Shown in pieces: positions 21,906-34,689 of a stretch of 64,000 nucleotides of DNA (the stretch's first letter is position 1; each line of letters starts with the position of its first letter). The translations under genes and the position numbers were made by a program. The stretch lies in contig OY987267.1 in assembly GCA_963920665.1 (NCBI GenBank), forward strand, positions 25,048,001-25,112,000. The letters are read 5' to 3'. Source of the DNA: Straminergon stramineum. Taxonomy: Eukaryota > Streptophyta > Bryopsida > Hypnales > Calliergonaceae. The notes under the pieces are model-generated. The model saw nothing but the letters and a program-made list of their open reading frames with translations. It did no database searches and was not told the DNA's origin.

Positions 21906-24256
21906 CTAAGTTGAAAGCACACACCTGATAGGACTACCTTCTGCTTGCACAAGTTTCAAAGGGAGGCAATGGACGGTATAGAGACCCATCTCCACATTGT
22001 CTAAGTTCAGACCCTCCACAATCACAAGTTTCTGCAACATTGCAGACCAAAACTTTCTTGTCAGAGAATAACTTGCAGTTACTGGAACAAGTCAGCGTCC
22101 AGAGCTCAGAGACAGGAGCTCGCACATCCTGTGCCTCACTTCCTGTGAGATGTTTACATTAAAAAAATGAGAGCATAATTAAGGAGATGAACGCACCTTC
22201 CCTAAGAGAATCCGGTGAGCAGCAACGATGTCAACGAATGCTGCAACGGCGAGGTAATCAATGCCTGCAAAACAAAGTGGCACATATCATGCAGCTAATC
22301 TTTTACAATACATTTGGAAAAAGAAGCCACCAGATGAAAGACCCATACCAACGAACTTGATGTTGGTGTGTTTCACAAGCCAGTCAGCACCGTCGGTGGT
22401 GAAACCCACATAGCTGGAGTCCCACTCCTTTGTCCACATCAGTTTCCTGCTTCACAAGAGCTGGTTCATACGCTGAGCAAGTGGGAATCACATTGCACGG
22501 GAATCCATATTTGAAAAGAAAGAAATTACTATCAAAAACCGGAATCAGTTGGCTACGCCAAGGCAATATGCACTGCACTCTAAAATATGGAGAAGTTTCG
22601 TAATGCATGAATTGCTTGAGGTGCCTTGTCACCTGTCACTATTGAGGGTCCTAAAAATGATGCGTTCAACACCAGAGGGGATGTGCAAATCCTGCAAAAC
22701 CTGGGCTGTATGCAAAACGTTGCAGATGTTCCTCTCAAATTAGTGCAAAGGGGATTTTGGTCCTCACGATTAGCATAACAGTCGTATTAATTGCTATCAA
22801 GCTAGACAAAGCATGCAGTTACAATCCAGCTAGAACAAGCGTGCACTTGCCGAACAGACAACAATGATATGGAAGATCAAAAACAGGCAATTAGTGAATT
22901 GAAATACTAACCTGTCAAGTTGGAATGGCGCGGTGCGTCAACCAGGAGCACTGGACCTGATCACTTCAACAAAAACAAACTTCATCAAAGAACGTGAAAT
23001 CACACACCAGTACATGCCAGTTCTCAATTCAAAATTTCATCCGCATCTCATCAAATTGATCATAATCCCAACTTCGATGGAGCTCTCGAGGAAAATCATC
23101 TAAAAAACAAGTCAATATAGAATTCAAGGAACTGCAAATTGAAATCTAGAATTAGCGAGAGCAGGGGTTTATAGCATGTGTGTCACAAAGTTCAGAATTC
23201 GCGTGAGAAGCCAATCAGCTCGAGTCGAGCTGATAGATGGACGGTCTATTCCTAGTCATCAGCTCGAGTCGAACTGAAACTGAAAGCAGTCTTCTTGCTT
23301 GAATGTTAAGACACCACATCAAGCCCCATCTCTGCATCTTTTTCAGAATTGATTTCCACAATTGAATGACAACTCCGATGGAGCTCTCAAGGGAAATCAT
23401 CCCCAAATCAAGAAACATGCTGTCCAAGAAACAGCGAATTGACAGATTTCATGACCTAGAAGTAGCGTAGCAGGGGTTTAAGCAAGCTTACCCGTGAGCA
23501 CCTCCAAATTCAGAGACGTCACATCAAGTCTCAACTATGCATCTCATTCAAAATTGACTTCTACTATTGAATGACAACTTCCATGGTGCTCTCAAGGAAA
23601 ATCATCTCAAAATAAAAAACGTGCTGTTTAAAAAAAAGGTGAAATTGACAGATTCGATGACCTAGAGTTAGCGAGAGCAAGGGCTTAAGCAAGACGCCAC
23701 ACCAAGACCCAACTATGTCTCTCATTCAAAATCAACTTCCACAACTGAATCGCAACTTCGGTGGCGCTCTCAAGGCCGGGAAATCGTCTCCAAATCAAGA
23801 AACAAGTTATCCAAGAAAACTGTGATGATTTCATGGATCCAGTGAACTAGAACTAGCGTGCGCAGGGGTCTCCGCAAGCTTACCAATGAGCACCTCCAAA
23901 CTGAGAGACGCCACATCCAGTCCCGCCTCGTAGTGCTCCTGCACGTAATGGCCCGGCGCATCCACGTGCGTTCCCGAATGCACGGCCTCGAATTTCAGCT
24001 CCGACACATTGCACACGTCGCCTTCCGCCATGCTCTGCACCAAGCCCACCAACTTCCCGAGCCCATGGCGGGACTGCCAGTTCGGCAAATCCGCCCGGTA
24101 AGCATGCGTGATGTCGATCACGGTCCTCCGAGGGGGAGATACAATTGCATCCTGAACTTGACAGATTCCTTGAACAGGAGAAGAATTAGCCTGCGCTTGC
24201 TGTGCAGGACTCGTCAGGACTAATCCCACAATGAGGAGAATCAGGGGAAGCGCCAT
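21906..24256 (-). CDS. CYCLASE / kynurenine-formamidase-like metal hydrolase, six exons, 260 aa
   Basis: Exons in gene order are 24256-23884, 22956-22912, 22705-22633, 22446-22349, 22264-22197 and 22031-21906. All have GT-AG boundaries and sum to 261 codons including stop. The protein belongs to the cyclase family (PF04199), metal-dependent hydrolases related to kynurenine formamidase. Plant members are secreted or endomembrane proteins, and some have been linked to stress and cell-death control. A signal peptide is clear (residues 1 to about 23, core LILLIVGLVL). The metal-binding signature HSGTHVDAPGHY is at residues 93-104. Later exons carry LLVDAPRHSN, RIIFRTLNSDR, SYVGFTTDGADWLV, VGIDYLAVAA and the C-terminal YTVHCLPL and EGSPIRCVL. 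Length is normal for the family. Exon 2 is only 45 bases. Intron 1 holds tandem repeats that include copies of the exon 1 end. Confidence 0.93.
23037..23930 (-). repeat. Tandem repeats in cyclase intron 1 that include the exon 1 3' end
   Basis: Four diverged units are seen. The marker AGCTCTCAAGG or its variant sits near 23091, 23392, 23587 and 23765, giving spacings of about 301, 195 and 178. The unit nearest exon 1 runs into the exon 1 end and its donor (23884/23883). The unit at about 23313-23524 retains a copy of that end, translating as DVTSLNLEVLTG against LDVASLSLEVLIG in the gene, followed by an intact GTAAGC donor at 23491-23490. The next unit has lost about 30 bases at this point. 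Confidence 0.88.
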
Positions 24257-24620
24257 AGCCGAGAGCTAACAGCACAGACGAGAACCCACAAAACTTGATC
24301 AACAGCCCCTTCGCAAACTGATGTGAACAAGCAGCCACGGTACGAGAGGCTCTCAGCCCGCGCACATGCCCGTCTGTATGGCGGGTGCCGGCGGTTTACG
24401 CCATGCTCCGCCTGGCGGGGACTGAGGGAACTGGCCCCGGCGGAGTTGAGCACCGCCTGGCGTGGCGGATGCTGAATTGTTTTTACTTTGGATGAAAACC
24501 AGAGCCAGTTGGAGCTGGGTTGGTAAACTGAACTTGGGTTTTATTCACATCCCTGCAATCCCCTTCCTCGCAACTCCTGCGCGCTTCCTGTAGAGGCTCC
24601 ACAGCAAGTCTATAACTGAA
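24257..24620 (-). promoter_or_regulatory. GC-rich upstream region of the cyclase gene
   Basis: A short GC-rich block contains repeated GGCGG/CCGCC words and TGGCGGGTGCCGGCGG near 24376, ending near 24470. It directly precedes the cyclase start codon and most likely contains its promoter. No TATA box is assigned. Confidence 0.4.
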
Positions 24621-25420
24621 GGATTGGGGCTTTTATTTCATTTTTTGTGAAGTGCCAAAGTAGCTATGTAAAATGTTATAGTGGTGTTCTAAATTGCAAC
24701 ATTCATCCACGTATGGGATAGAAAATATTACATTCATGCATATCACATGCCCAGTTAGGCAACTCTTATATTATACACAAGGATCGTAGGCATTAAAATA
24801 GCTTAAAGGACGGCTTTCGTTAAAAGTATATCAAATTAAAAAGACCAAAAAGCTAGGTGAAGACCAAATTAGAAGAAAATTAAATGTAGAAAATGATGAA
24901 TTGCATACATTTTAGAAAAAAACACTCACAATGTATATGAAGAATTGAAACACCTACGCATAGTTTCTAAAAATGCATACGTGAAGTTCCCTCCAATTAA
25001 AAATTAAATTTTTATTAGAAAGCCCAAAAAGTTGCCTAGCTTGGCCTTTGATACATGTTTAGTAAAAACTCCTCTAATTAGATTTTTATTGCTATTATTT
25101 TCTTAAAAATATATTCATTTCATGTACATAAGTATATTTTGGGATTCCTTGTTAAAAGAATTACAAGATTATTCTTCAGTGAAACAAATTATACCCCTTA
25201 AGATTGGATTAAAACGCATAATAAGTGATTATAATCATAGCCATATAATATTGGAGTTGCATACCCGGGATCACATGTACATAATTTTGTTTGACCCACA
25301 ATTTGGCAATTTCATCTAAGAATTTTTGTAATTCAAAGTTTTCTAGAAAAAAAATCACAATAAGTTACCACTTTAAAGCCAAATAATTATTTTTTGGTGC
25401 AATCTAGCACTAGAAAGCCA
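24621..25420. repeat. Dispersed AT-rich repeat, longer copy
   Basis: The ends of this stretch match a shorter, internally deleted copy at about 30030-30250. Shared blocks are AAGTGCCAAAGT, AATGTTATAGTGGTG, TTGGATAGAAAATAT-like sequence and CACAATTTGGCAATTTCATC. The open frame at 25122-25319 lies inside and is not recognisable. Confidence 0.6.
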
Positions 25421-26618
25421 AATAAAAAAGCCCCAATACAAATCCAACAAAGTCCATAGTTTTTTCTTGTGTGCAACTTACAAGCTTGTCTATAGGGTTT
25501 AATATCTCTTCATGTTGACTCTTCCTAAATTTAGGGTAAGAAATTTCATTTAGAGATTACTGTAATAATTAATTTTAAAATACAAATTGCTCACTTATAA
25601 TGTTTGTGTTTGACATGTGGGAGGCAACCCATTAATAATTACTCATTCTTGCATTATTGAGTGGTCTTTTCCATGCAATAAAGATGAATAGTGATTAATT
25701 ACAATGTTTCCAAATATAATTATAGAACATTCCGATTGCAAGCAAGTATCTCAATTGCAAATAGCCCTCAATCAAAAAGGAGAAGATCTATATGACGAGA
25801 TTGGGATGACCAAAATTTGCAACTACAAAAATGAATGGTAATTTTTTTTGGGAAATAAAATGGTGAAAAAATATGCAATCCTTTTAAAACCTATTTATGT
25901 ACATGAGGAAATATTTTCCCCTCAACATACCTACAATCTAGATATGTTCAATTGTTTAAGTGGCTAGAATTGGATTGCCTCCTTTAGTTCAAATTGATTC
26001 GAGATCATGGTGCAAAATCTTGTTGAGAAGGCTCCATGAATGAGAATGGAACTACGATTCATGCTAAGGTATCTTTTGTAGGTGACACTATTTTTTTAGT
26101 GGAAGGATGAGAAAGCAAAAGACACACTTATGATAGGAACCTCTGTTTCTTTTCAATGTTCTTTTTCAGAAGGCTTAGAAAACAAATGAAAGACTAATGT
26201 AATTTTTTTTTGAAGTTTTTGAAGTGACCACTTAAGATTTGATTGCCTTTCCAAAGAACTTAAATTCCTTGAAACAATTTTAATAAATTTTTGTAGGAAG
26301 TATAATGGAATTGGCATCTAACCAAGGTCGTTTCATTAAATATTTGGATCTATTTACATTAGCATTGGTTTTAAATCCAAGTCCCATTTGCTTCAATACC
26401 TACAATTTTTTTGACCCCCTTTCTCATGCCCCCTCTCTTGGTTTGCTTCGATTTCACAACTAAAAGTGAATGAAACTTTTTATATTTATTTTTCAGAGGT
26501 GAAGGCATATGCGTACTAGAAGCTATAAAATGTTCAATTTTGGGGGGAAGAATATGAAATTATTGAGAATTTCTTAAGACAAAGAGGAGGAGCTAGGATG
26601 TCGCATTAAAAAGTTTAA
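25421..26618. other. AT-rich transposon-remnant stretch
   Basis: No gene is recognised. About 25820-26040 resembles 55080-55290 (shared GGGAAATAAAAT-like, AATATGCAATCCTT-like and AATTGTTTAAGTGG-like blocks) and more weakly 10690-10830, so it is a dispersed repeat of unknown type. Confidence 0.5.
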
Positions 26619-27196
26619 TCCCTAAGTGCTCCAATGACCATTTTCTGGACAATAGACAAATGAAAACTCAAGTTCCATCCTCCTTATTGCTTGGATGAAA
26701 GTTATCCTAATTTTGTAGAAATACATTATCAAGTTGTTGTCCTATCTAAGAGTTGAATTTGGTGTTACTAGAGTACATTTTTTTCTAAAATTACAAATGT
26801 CGGAGTATGTCAAGTGGTTGACCAATCCAAGTTTGCATTGACTCTAGTTCTAAACTAGAATTGCCAAAATTGTCATAGAGCTTAAGAACACACAAATTTC
26901 CAGAAATCACCATGTGAAGATAATCTCATTCCAAATCCATTCCAAAAAATTTTACCCAAAAAATGATAATATTTTTCTTGAAATTGCATTTAGAAGGAAT
27001 TTAGAAAATTTCCTTTTAGAATGTATAAAAAAATATTGGTCATAGCATTGGTGAATCTAACCGTATGGATGGAATCTACAACTTATAGTCTACAACTTTT
27101 ATTTGTATAGAAATTCCAAAATAGTTTTCCAAAGAGCACTTTATAATGTTTTTTCTCAAATCGTTAATTCTAGAGATGAATCTGGACGTTTAGGGG
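26619..27196. mobile_element. TTAA-family non-autonomous element, copy B (578 bp)
   Basis: The left end is TTAA|TCCCTAAGTGCTCC and the right end is GACGTTTAGGGG|TTAT. It aligns along its length with copy A at 10841-11402. One base of each terminal tetranucleotide or terminus has decayed. No coding capacity is conserved between the copies. Confidence 0.65.
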
Positions 27197-27214
27197 TTAT
27201 AAACATTTTCATTG

Positions 27215-27430
27215 AGGTCACGCTAGCCTTCGAACAAATGGGGCTTCCCAATTTCACCTATGACGGGGCGTGGCATGGCGCGGGGTCTGGTCCATGTGCG
27301 TGGGGGAGGACTGCCAGCCTACGAGAGTTTCGTCTTGACTAATCACGTCCCGCCACATGTCCACGTGGTTGGCGGCTGGTGGGTCGTAGTTCTGGCATGT
27401 GCGCTGTCTGTCTGTCCCCATTGCACTAAA
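27215..27430. other. Small GC-rich island in AT-rich DNA
   Basis: About 215 bases rich in GC stand out from the surrounding repeats. They include CCACATGTCCACGTGGTTG, which contains the palindromic G-box core CACGTG. No protein feature is visible in the short open frames. It may be a promoter relic or the remnant of an inserted gene fragment. Confidence 0.4.
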
Positions 27431-27470
27431 AACGGGGAACTAAGTTAGAATGGGAAAGGTGATGAAGGAA

Positions 27471-28236
27471 TAAGGTAAACCAGCCTATGACAGGCAGAAT
27501 TACTAGTTTGTCTTGTTGGCATTGTTGAAAAGTTATAAGTTGATTTTCACATAAAGACAATTGTGCATAACATTATTAACATTTGCTGGGGGCATCCCTT
27601 TTCCCCAGAATCAATAGTCCTCCATACTTGCCTCACCAATGAGTCCCTAGAAACTCTGACAATCTTGACAACCCTGCAATACAGGCTACAGCTAGCAAAT
27701 GATCTTCCATGTATTATAACTAAAGTCTCCCCCTAGGTATATAGGGAAGAATAATACATCCACCTAGGAGGAGCCAATATGTTGGTTTAACAATGTTATG
27801 TGAGAAATGGGGAGAGAAATTGAAATTTTCTTTTTTTGACAAAGTATGAATTTGTTATGAATTTTTGAAGTGTGCTATCCAATTAGCCAAAAAGACTCTA
27901 TAGAATATCTTAAAATCAACAAAAAAAAGTGTATCTATAATGGTCATCTTACTCACCTAACATGGTCACAACATGAAGGCCTAAAAAAATTTCTTCCTAG
28001 ATGAATTGACACTCCAAATGTGACCATTATCACTTCCTTTTGTAGTCACTAAACACTACATCAATATCATCCAAGACATTGATTGTGGACACTAATTCAA
28101 CCTAATGTAGCCCAAATTTCATTTATTGAAAAAAGTTTGTTATCGGTTGATCAATACAAGACTTTAATGGGCCATTCCCTAGGGGGGTGTGATATTAAAG
28201 TTTTTTACATACGATGGGTTGGGTTAATTTACCTTA
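27471..28236. mobile_element. Candidate TAAGGTA-family element (766 bp)
   Basis: The left end TAAGGTAAACCAGCCTATGA closely matches the element at 53941. The inverted right end TAAGGTAAATTAACCCAACC is more diverged, so the right boundary is tentative. Interior blocks (ATTATAACTAAAGT near 27715, AACAATGTTATGT near 27788) resemble sequence near 56680-56770. Confidence 0.45.
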
Positions 28237-30792
28237 GTACCTCTTACTTTTCATTTCTTTGATTTATTAGTGGCTTGCATTTTGAGTAAGATAGCCACTC
28301 AAACTTCTTCACAATAGCTTCTATCCATGCAAAGCCTCCTACCATGCAATCTACAGCCAATAAAGAATATACAAAGAGTACAAAAATTAATCACTTACAA
28401 AGATAGTATCAACTACAAAATTAATGTCACTCTGGAAAAAAAAACAATGTAGAAATTTGTACAATGCAATAATATTTTAGCCTATACTAATATAATTATT
28501 TACTCTGTATTAAATAGTATCACTTTTGTTAATTAGGGTTACACTCACTAATAGGACAAATTAGTGTACACAAAGGCCATGACAATGATGATTGATGAAT
28601 TTCTAAACTTATTAATCCTAGAATTGCATGAGATATTGATTTACCAAAGTTGCTCTACAAAATTGAGGCTGGTTTTGACATATGTTAATTGAAAATGAAA
28701 ATGTTGAATGTTGTGTAAAATTATGGTTGTTTAAAAGTAGAATAATGACCTCCTTTACAAAATGAATGAAAATTGTTTTAATGGATAGAAATTTTTTCAA
28801 ATGGAAGAAAAAACATTAATTTGGGTGAAAGTATTGGAATTTCCAAAATAAACTAAATTTGGATGTTACAATGGAGGTTGACTTAAGAATAACTCATATT
28901 TTTAACTTGGTGTCAAAATCAATAAAAAAAATAAGGTATTTTATATTAAGACAAGTCAAAATATTATTGTATTGTATTTGGTTCCACCAAAACTAATTTC
29001 CACCTAGTTTTATAAATGATATTAATTTTGCAATCTTCCCAATAGGATAATTTTTTTTATAAGTTGGTGACTCACAAAATGTCCATGCACTTGTACTCTA
29101 CATTTGCATTACAATATACAATATGAGTGAAATGTAAGGTGCATGTGACAAACAAATCATGTAGTTCAGAGTGACTCAAAAACAAAATGAATGAAAAACT
29201 TTAGAAGCCCTTGTAAGGGCCATGTCATTTAATCCCTAATGGACCAAGGCCTTTTTCTTTTATCAAACACATTCAAAATTGTTGTTTCTATTGCAAAGTG
29301 CAAAAACATGAATTTTTTTTTCATTTTTAATTGTAGGATCTTGCTCTAAACTAATATGAAATTGTAGGGAAGAAATTTCAAAAACTTTAACGATGTAGAT
29401 TGTAAGATATTTGCATTTAAAGTGAATAAAATAGATTTTTTTTTTGTAACTAAGCTTGTGTGACTAGATTATAAGACTTTGAATCTTCTCAACTTAAAAT
29501 ATTTGCACTATATATCTTGATTTTATAATTTATTATGTTGAAGAATTGAGTTAGAGTCAAGAAAAAAAAATGAAATGACTTAATTTCATTCTTTAAAAAT
29601 TGTTAAGTAGAAGTAGGTATTGACTTATTGAAGGGGATTGTTTGAATTGAAATATCTTGATATTCATTGAAAGTAAGCCGGAGGATGACCTTTACAATGA
29701 TTCAGTTTGGAATTGCATTTTCATTATAATATATTTTTTGGGGCCAAAATTACAAATGAAAGGCAGAAATGCACTTAGAATTCATTATATAAGAATCAAG
29801 AGTGGATTCACTTAGTCAACAAGTGATTGCAAGAAAGGCATGTTAATTTTGTTTTGTTGTAAGGTAGATGCATCCTAAACCACTACATTTTCTTCCCTAT
29901 TTTGAACATAATTGTTTCCTTGAAATATGTATTCAGAGCTTTATCTTTTGTAGGAAAATTCTACTTTTTCTCTAAATTACTAGTGGAGGTGGTGCACGCG
30001 TATTTGAAAATCAACTTTACATCAATTTTTTTTTTCATTTTTAATAAAGTGCCAAAGTGGCAATACTAAATGTTATAGTGGTGCTCCAAATTTCAACATT
30101 CATACACATATTGGATAGAAAATATCACATATCCATAATTTTGTTTTCATCCACAATTTGGCAATTTCATCCAATTTTATTTTTTAATTTGAAGTTTTAC
30201 GGCAACATACCATCCTTTTAGTGCTATTTTGTTCCAGAGTCTTGGTGTTTGGCCCATTACTTTGGTGCAAATAGACGCCAAATTGCAAAAAAAAACTTGT
30301 TGCTTTGCATAGTTTATCTCAAATATGTTTAGCCCGACTTTGTTTTGGTCGATGTCTATGGTTGATATGTAAAAGTAACACAAAAAACAAAGGAAGAAGG
30401 GGTAGGCTTAGCTTCCATGTAGTCAAAATTTGTAATTGATTTTTGAAAAAATTATTTTGTGGAGAATGCTCAAAACCACATAGTGATCAAAATGAGAATT
30501 GTCTTCAAGTGTTTATAGAACCACACTTACTATTCTAGAATCTCCAATAAAACTAGAAAAGCCCATGAGCACTATTGCAAAAACCAAGGAATCAAGGACA
30601 ACTAAGAACATTGCAAAAGGTCGAACATAGTTGTCTCTAGTTTCTATTTTCATTAAATCATGACAAGACTTTGAATTTCGAGCATGTCCAATAAAGAAAT
30701 GACATGTTGTTCACAAAGTTCAAACATTAGAGTCTTGAAGTTGGTCAAGTTCTAAGTATACAAATATAACAATTAAACCAATAGCTTGAATC
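28237..30792. other. AT-rich non-coding stretch
   Basis: No gene is recognised. It includes the deleted copy (about 30030-30250) of the repeat at 24621-25420. An unpaired TAAGGTAGATGCATCC terminus lies at 29860. Minus-strand frames at 28618-28800 and 30177-30383 look like AT-rich noise. Confidence 0.45.
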
Positions 30793-30985
30793 CACTACAA
30801 GAAAATAGTGTCCGAGTCAACCCTTCCGAATTGACTAACAATGTTTGAGTTGACAGAAAAATGACAAAATATTGTCTGAATCAACCCCTCTGAATCAACT
30901 GGAAATGTCTAAATTGACATTGCTCCTAAGGTTGATGTCAATCTTGGAAGCCCACTGTTTGAATCAATATAAAATTGTATAGACA
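30793..30985 (+). mobile_element. Left terminus of a CACTA (En/Spm-type) transposon
   Basis: CACTACAAGAAAATAGTG at 30793 is the classic CACTA terminal inverted repeat. It is followed by several degenerate subterminal repeats in both orientations (GAGTCAACCCTTCCGAATTGAC-type words: GAGTTGACA, GAATCAACCCCTCTGAATCAAC, AAATTGACA, GTTGATGTCA), which is typical of this superfamily. The matching right terminus (TTTTCTTGTAGTG) was not found in the window, so the element is truncated or its end has decayed. Confidence 0.6.
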
Positions 30986-31169
30986 ATTTTTCTACCAACT
31001 TGAAAAAAGAAAAATGAACAATTTGTAGGTGCCCTTTTGTCCACATTTGTGGCCCAAGTTTCTTGACTTGAAGTCACTAATTTGTCTTGTGTAGAAATAG
31101 AGGGCTCCAAGTCTTTTTAGATAGCTAAGCTTTGGAAGACAACACAACCTTCACTAGGGGATTTTATTG

Positions 31170-31627
31170 AGAGTGTCCATGGAAGAGATGCAACGAAGAT
31201 TGATCAAACCATCCTATTGGGCTTTTTTGGTCTTTATTGTGTTGGTCAAGTAGATGACAATGGTTGTTTTGTTGTAGATTATGTAATGGATCATTACATC
31301 TATAGTGACATTGGTGGAGAGCAAACGTAGTTGTCATTAGTAGATTTGGTCAAAGGAACTGAAGTTGGCCCTTACTTAAGGGGGTATCCAAAAGAAAGCA
31401 GGACTGTGGTTTTTAGCAAAGATTATGAAGCCCTTTACAAACTTTGTAGTCCGGAGCTATTGATCTCAACTTATATGGGTACATTGAAAAGATTGGTAGC
31501 AATCATGATAATGGAAGACAAGTTGGTATTACTAAGCTTTGCCTATGGGGAACACAAGGTTGTTATTCGGGGGAATGGCATGATCACATTGACCAAAGTT
31601 GCACGACTTTTGTTGTCACATGTATAG
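31170..31627 (+). pseudogene. Decayed open frame inside the putative CACTA element
   Basis: A frame of about 150 codons, broken by one internal TAG near 31329, reads DNGCFVVDYVMDHYIYSDIG before the stop and VDLVKGTEVGPYLRGYP, SRTVVFSKDYEALYKLC and YGEHKVVIRGNGMITL after it. The composition is protein-like and unlike its AT-rich surroundings. I do not recognise the family. It lies just inside the CACTA terminus, so a transposon-encoded or captured gene remnant is the simplest reading. Downstream to about 33050 the DNA looks like further decayed coding sequence without a long frame. Confidence 0.4.
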
Positions 31628-34600
31628 TTGAAGAATAATTATCATTTTCAATTTCTACCTCTCATTGTTATAGGGGTGGATTCTTTTTAGGAAGGATTTG
31701 GTATGAATTGAGTCGCTTGGGTATACCAACAATGAAAAAGGATATTCATGAGGGTGATACATTTAGGGTTGGACGGACAGGATTTTCTATCTCCATGCAA
31801 CATTAGCCATTTCCGTTGGTTTGTTATGATGTGTTAAGATTGCACTTGGATATAGATGACCAAAAATATTTTTTATTTTCTCTTTTTATTAAATGAAGAT
31901 TTATCAAGAGTGAAAATTGTTGATGAGATTTGTAGGATTGTCTTTCATGTTTGTCAAATGGATGGCTAGTCTGTCGAGATGGTCTATCCTCAATAAGTGT
32001 CGAGCTTGTTGGTCAAATGATCTTGCCATTGAGGTTACAACTATTTCATTCAGATTGCCTATTGTGGTAATTAAATTATCTCCTTGACAATGAGTATTAT
32101 ATTTTGACAAACTTTGGGGTTGAAGGTTGATATTATGACAGACATACTAACATCACAACCTAACATGACATGGACAACCTTATAGATGGAGCATGTACAA
32201 CAATGTATTCAAGACTTGTTAACCCATTAAGGTCCAATCAACCACCTTTTGGTCGAAAATGGTATTTTTTCATTGGTAGCTAGTGTTTGATATTGAATTT
32301 GGGGTTGGGTGAACGAGTATAGGGACTTTTGAAATGAATTTATTGGGAGAAAGAGTAGGAAGAAATGTATTGGCATGCGATTTTGGAGTTTAAAAAGTGA
32401 CTAGAATATGGACTAAAAATATGCAATTCAATGTAGGATGATGACCATAAATGTAAAAGACGATGGTCACTATATGTGCAAAAAAGAAATTAGTATTGAT
32501 AGGATAACTCATAAGGAGCATCAAACTTTGTCTACAAATGGGAGATGTTTTTGTTTGTTGTTGTGTCACCTATGAGCTACTAGTGTAGCATGAATCCAAA
32601 GTCTGTTGGTGTGAAGGTGACAATGTGAAGGCAAAAGAGCATCTGAGGTTCACTCAAGGGAGTGGCCATCATGACAAATCATAGTACCCTAGTACGAGCC
32701 AAGATTGTCAATCATAGATTAGGGATTATGAAATTCGGTTGCAATGGTTGCTTGGAGTGGAGAGACCGTATCCCTTTCAGCTCAAAATTGGGGCACAAAG
32801 ATTCTTGATAGGTGAAGAATTGCACAGGTGAATAGGGGGTCTTACACATAACACATTCTCAAGGACCAAGAAGGTTGCGTTGCAATTTCTGTTTGAACAA
32901 GAAGAGGGAGGGATACCAAATGCACATGATTGGAGTTGGTGTAGAGTGTATTCATTGTTGTGAGTTGAAGGATTAGGGTCCTCGAATACTTCCTTACTTG
33001 AGTACGAGAGGATGATAGATGTAAATGATGTTTAAGTTTTGCTATCATTTTAGGCCATCAATTGTTGATCTAATTGCCTTATATTACATACTAAATTTGC
33101 TCGTATACCTATCGAATAATATTGTAAAGCATAATTTTTAAGTTCCTTAGGTATGTTTTCGTAGGTCGATTTTGTGTCTATATAGACGAAAGAAGGATGT
33201 GAATTGAAGCATGACATAGCTTGAGAATCTTACTTTTCATTGGAGTGACATCACGCCAAGTACAAACATGGCCGAATAATAACTGCATGCATGTCTTTAG
33301 ATGTTTAGATTTATGATTTGTCATCTCTTAGTTTTGGACAATTTATGAGAATACATTGATAGTTTGTGTATAACTGTATAGTGTGTTTGGTGCAATAGAG
33401 TTGGCACCAATTTCAAACCCTTGACCTAAACCAACACATAATTTATATATTTTAAGAGAGGATTTTTACAACAAAATTAAAAATTTAATACTAAAATAAT
33501 ATTTATTTTGAATTTTATATTTTGAAAAGGCAAAAGATTTTAATCATTTATTTCAATTTTTTATTTGCAATAATATTTTAAAGAATTATTTTTTTAATCT
33601 ATTTAATTTATTAAACATTATTGGTAATAATATTTGCACTTCTAATTACATGCATCAAATTTATGGCTTTTAACATATTATTTTTATTCAAAAATTAAAA
33701 AATGATTTTTTTGTAAAAAAGTTTTATAAATCAACTTTTGTAAACCACCATATTGGTTCACCTTGTAAAAAAATATAAAATGTAAAAAAACTACTTGAAT
33801 TTACAAGTTCTAAAGTGTTAGTACTCTGGATTAAGCCACAACCATCAATTAGGGAGTTTTTCGCTAAATAGTAATGGGAACTTTGGGAAGTTAGGGTGAG
33901 ATGCTAGAAAATGTAATTAAGAAAAAATTAGAGGAAGTTCTAGAAAGAAAATAGGGATTTAAAACGAAAAAGATGTTAAGCAAGACTTAGAAGAGTAACT
34001 AAATTAGGCTAACAGTAGAATGATGACAAAATGCAAATAAAAAATGCAAAATAAAATAGGAATATGAAATGAAACCAAAAGTAAATTAAAAACTATAAAA
34101 AGAATAAATCATTAAAAAAGAAAGTTAAACAAAAACTATGACTAAAATACTAGTGTAGTAAGTAAAATACTAAAATAGTGCTAGAAACGATAAAATAAGA
34201 ATTTTTTTCAATAATTTAGAGTGCTTTGCAATAATCGAAGGTGTTTTACACTAAACTAGCAAGTTTCTAGTAATGTAGTGTGATTTGCAATAATTTGACA
34301 CATTTTGCACCAAATTAGCGGATTTGTAGTAAATTAGTGTAGGATGAAAGTAGTTAGGAAAATTATTCCATTAGGGAGTTTTCATATATGCAAATTTAGG
34401 GTTTTCATCCCTCTTTCTCCCAAACTTTTGTGTGCATGATGAGTTTTGAGAGTTTGGTGAAAAAATGTGATAAACAAATGGAAAAAAAATACTAAGAAGA
34501 TGATTACAATGGATTAGGGTTAGAGGTAAACAATTTCTCGAATAGGTTCACTTATTGTATGAGCAAAATGGGTGAAAAGTAGAGAATATTGGAGGTCATC

Positions 34601-34689
34601 TTGAAGGTTGATTTTTGGATTATGGGAGAATTTTAGGGGTTTGGGGTGAATTGAGAAGGATTTGGGGGTTGAAAATAAATGCGTCTACT
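31628..34689. other. Decayed transposon body followed by very AT-rich DNA
   Basis: About 31628-33050 has less extreme composition and may be the remains of the CACTA interior. Sequence 33430-34200 is extremely A/T-rich with no structure that I can name. An open frame at 34615-34899 enters the tandem duplication described next and is probably not a gene. Confidence 0.4.
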
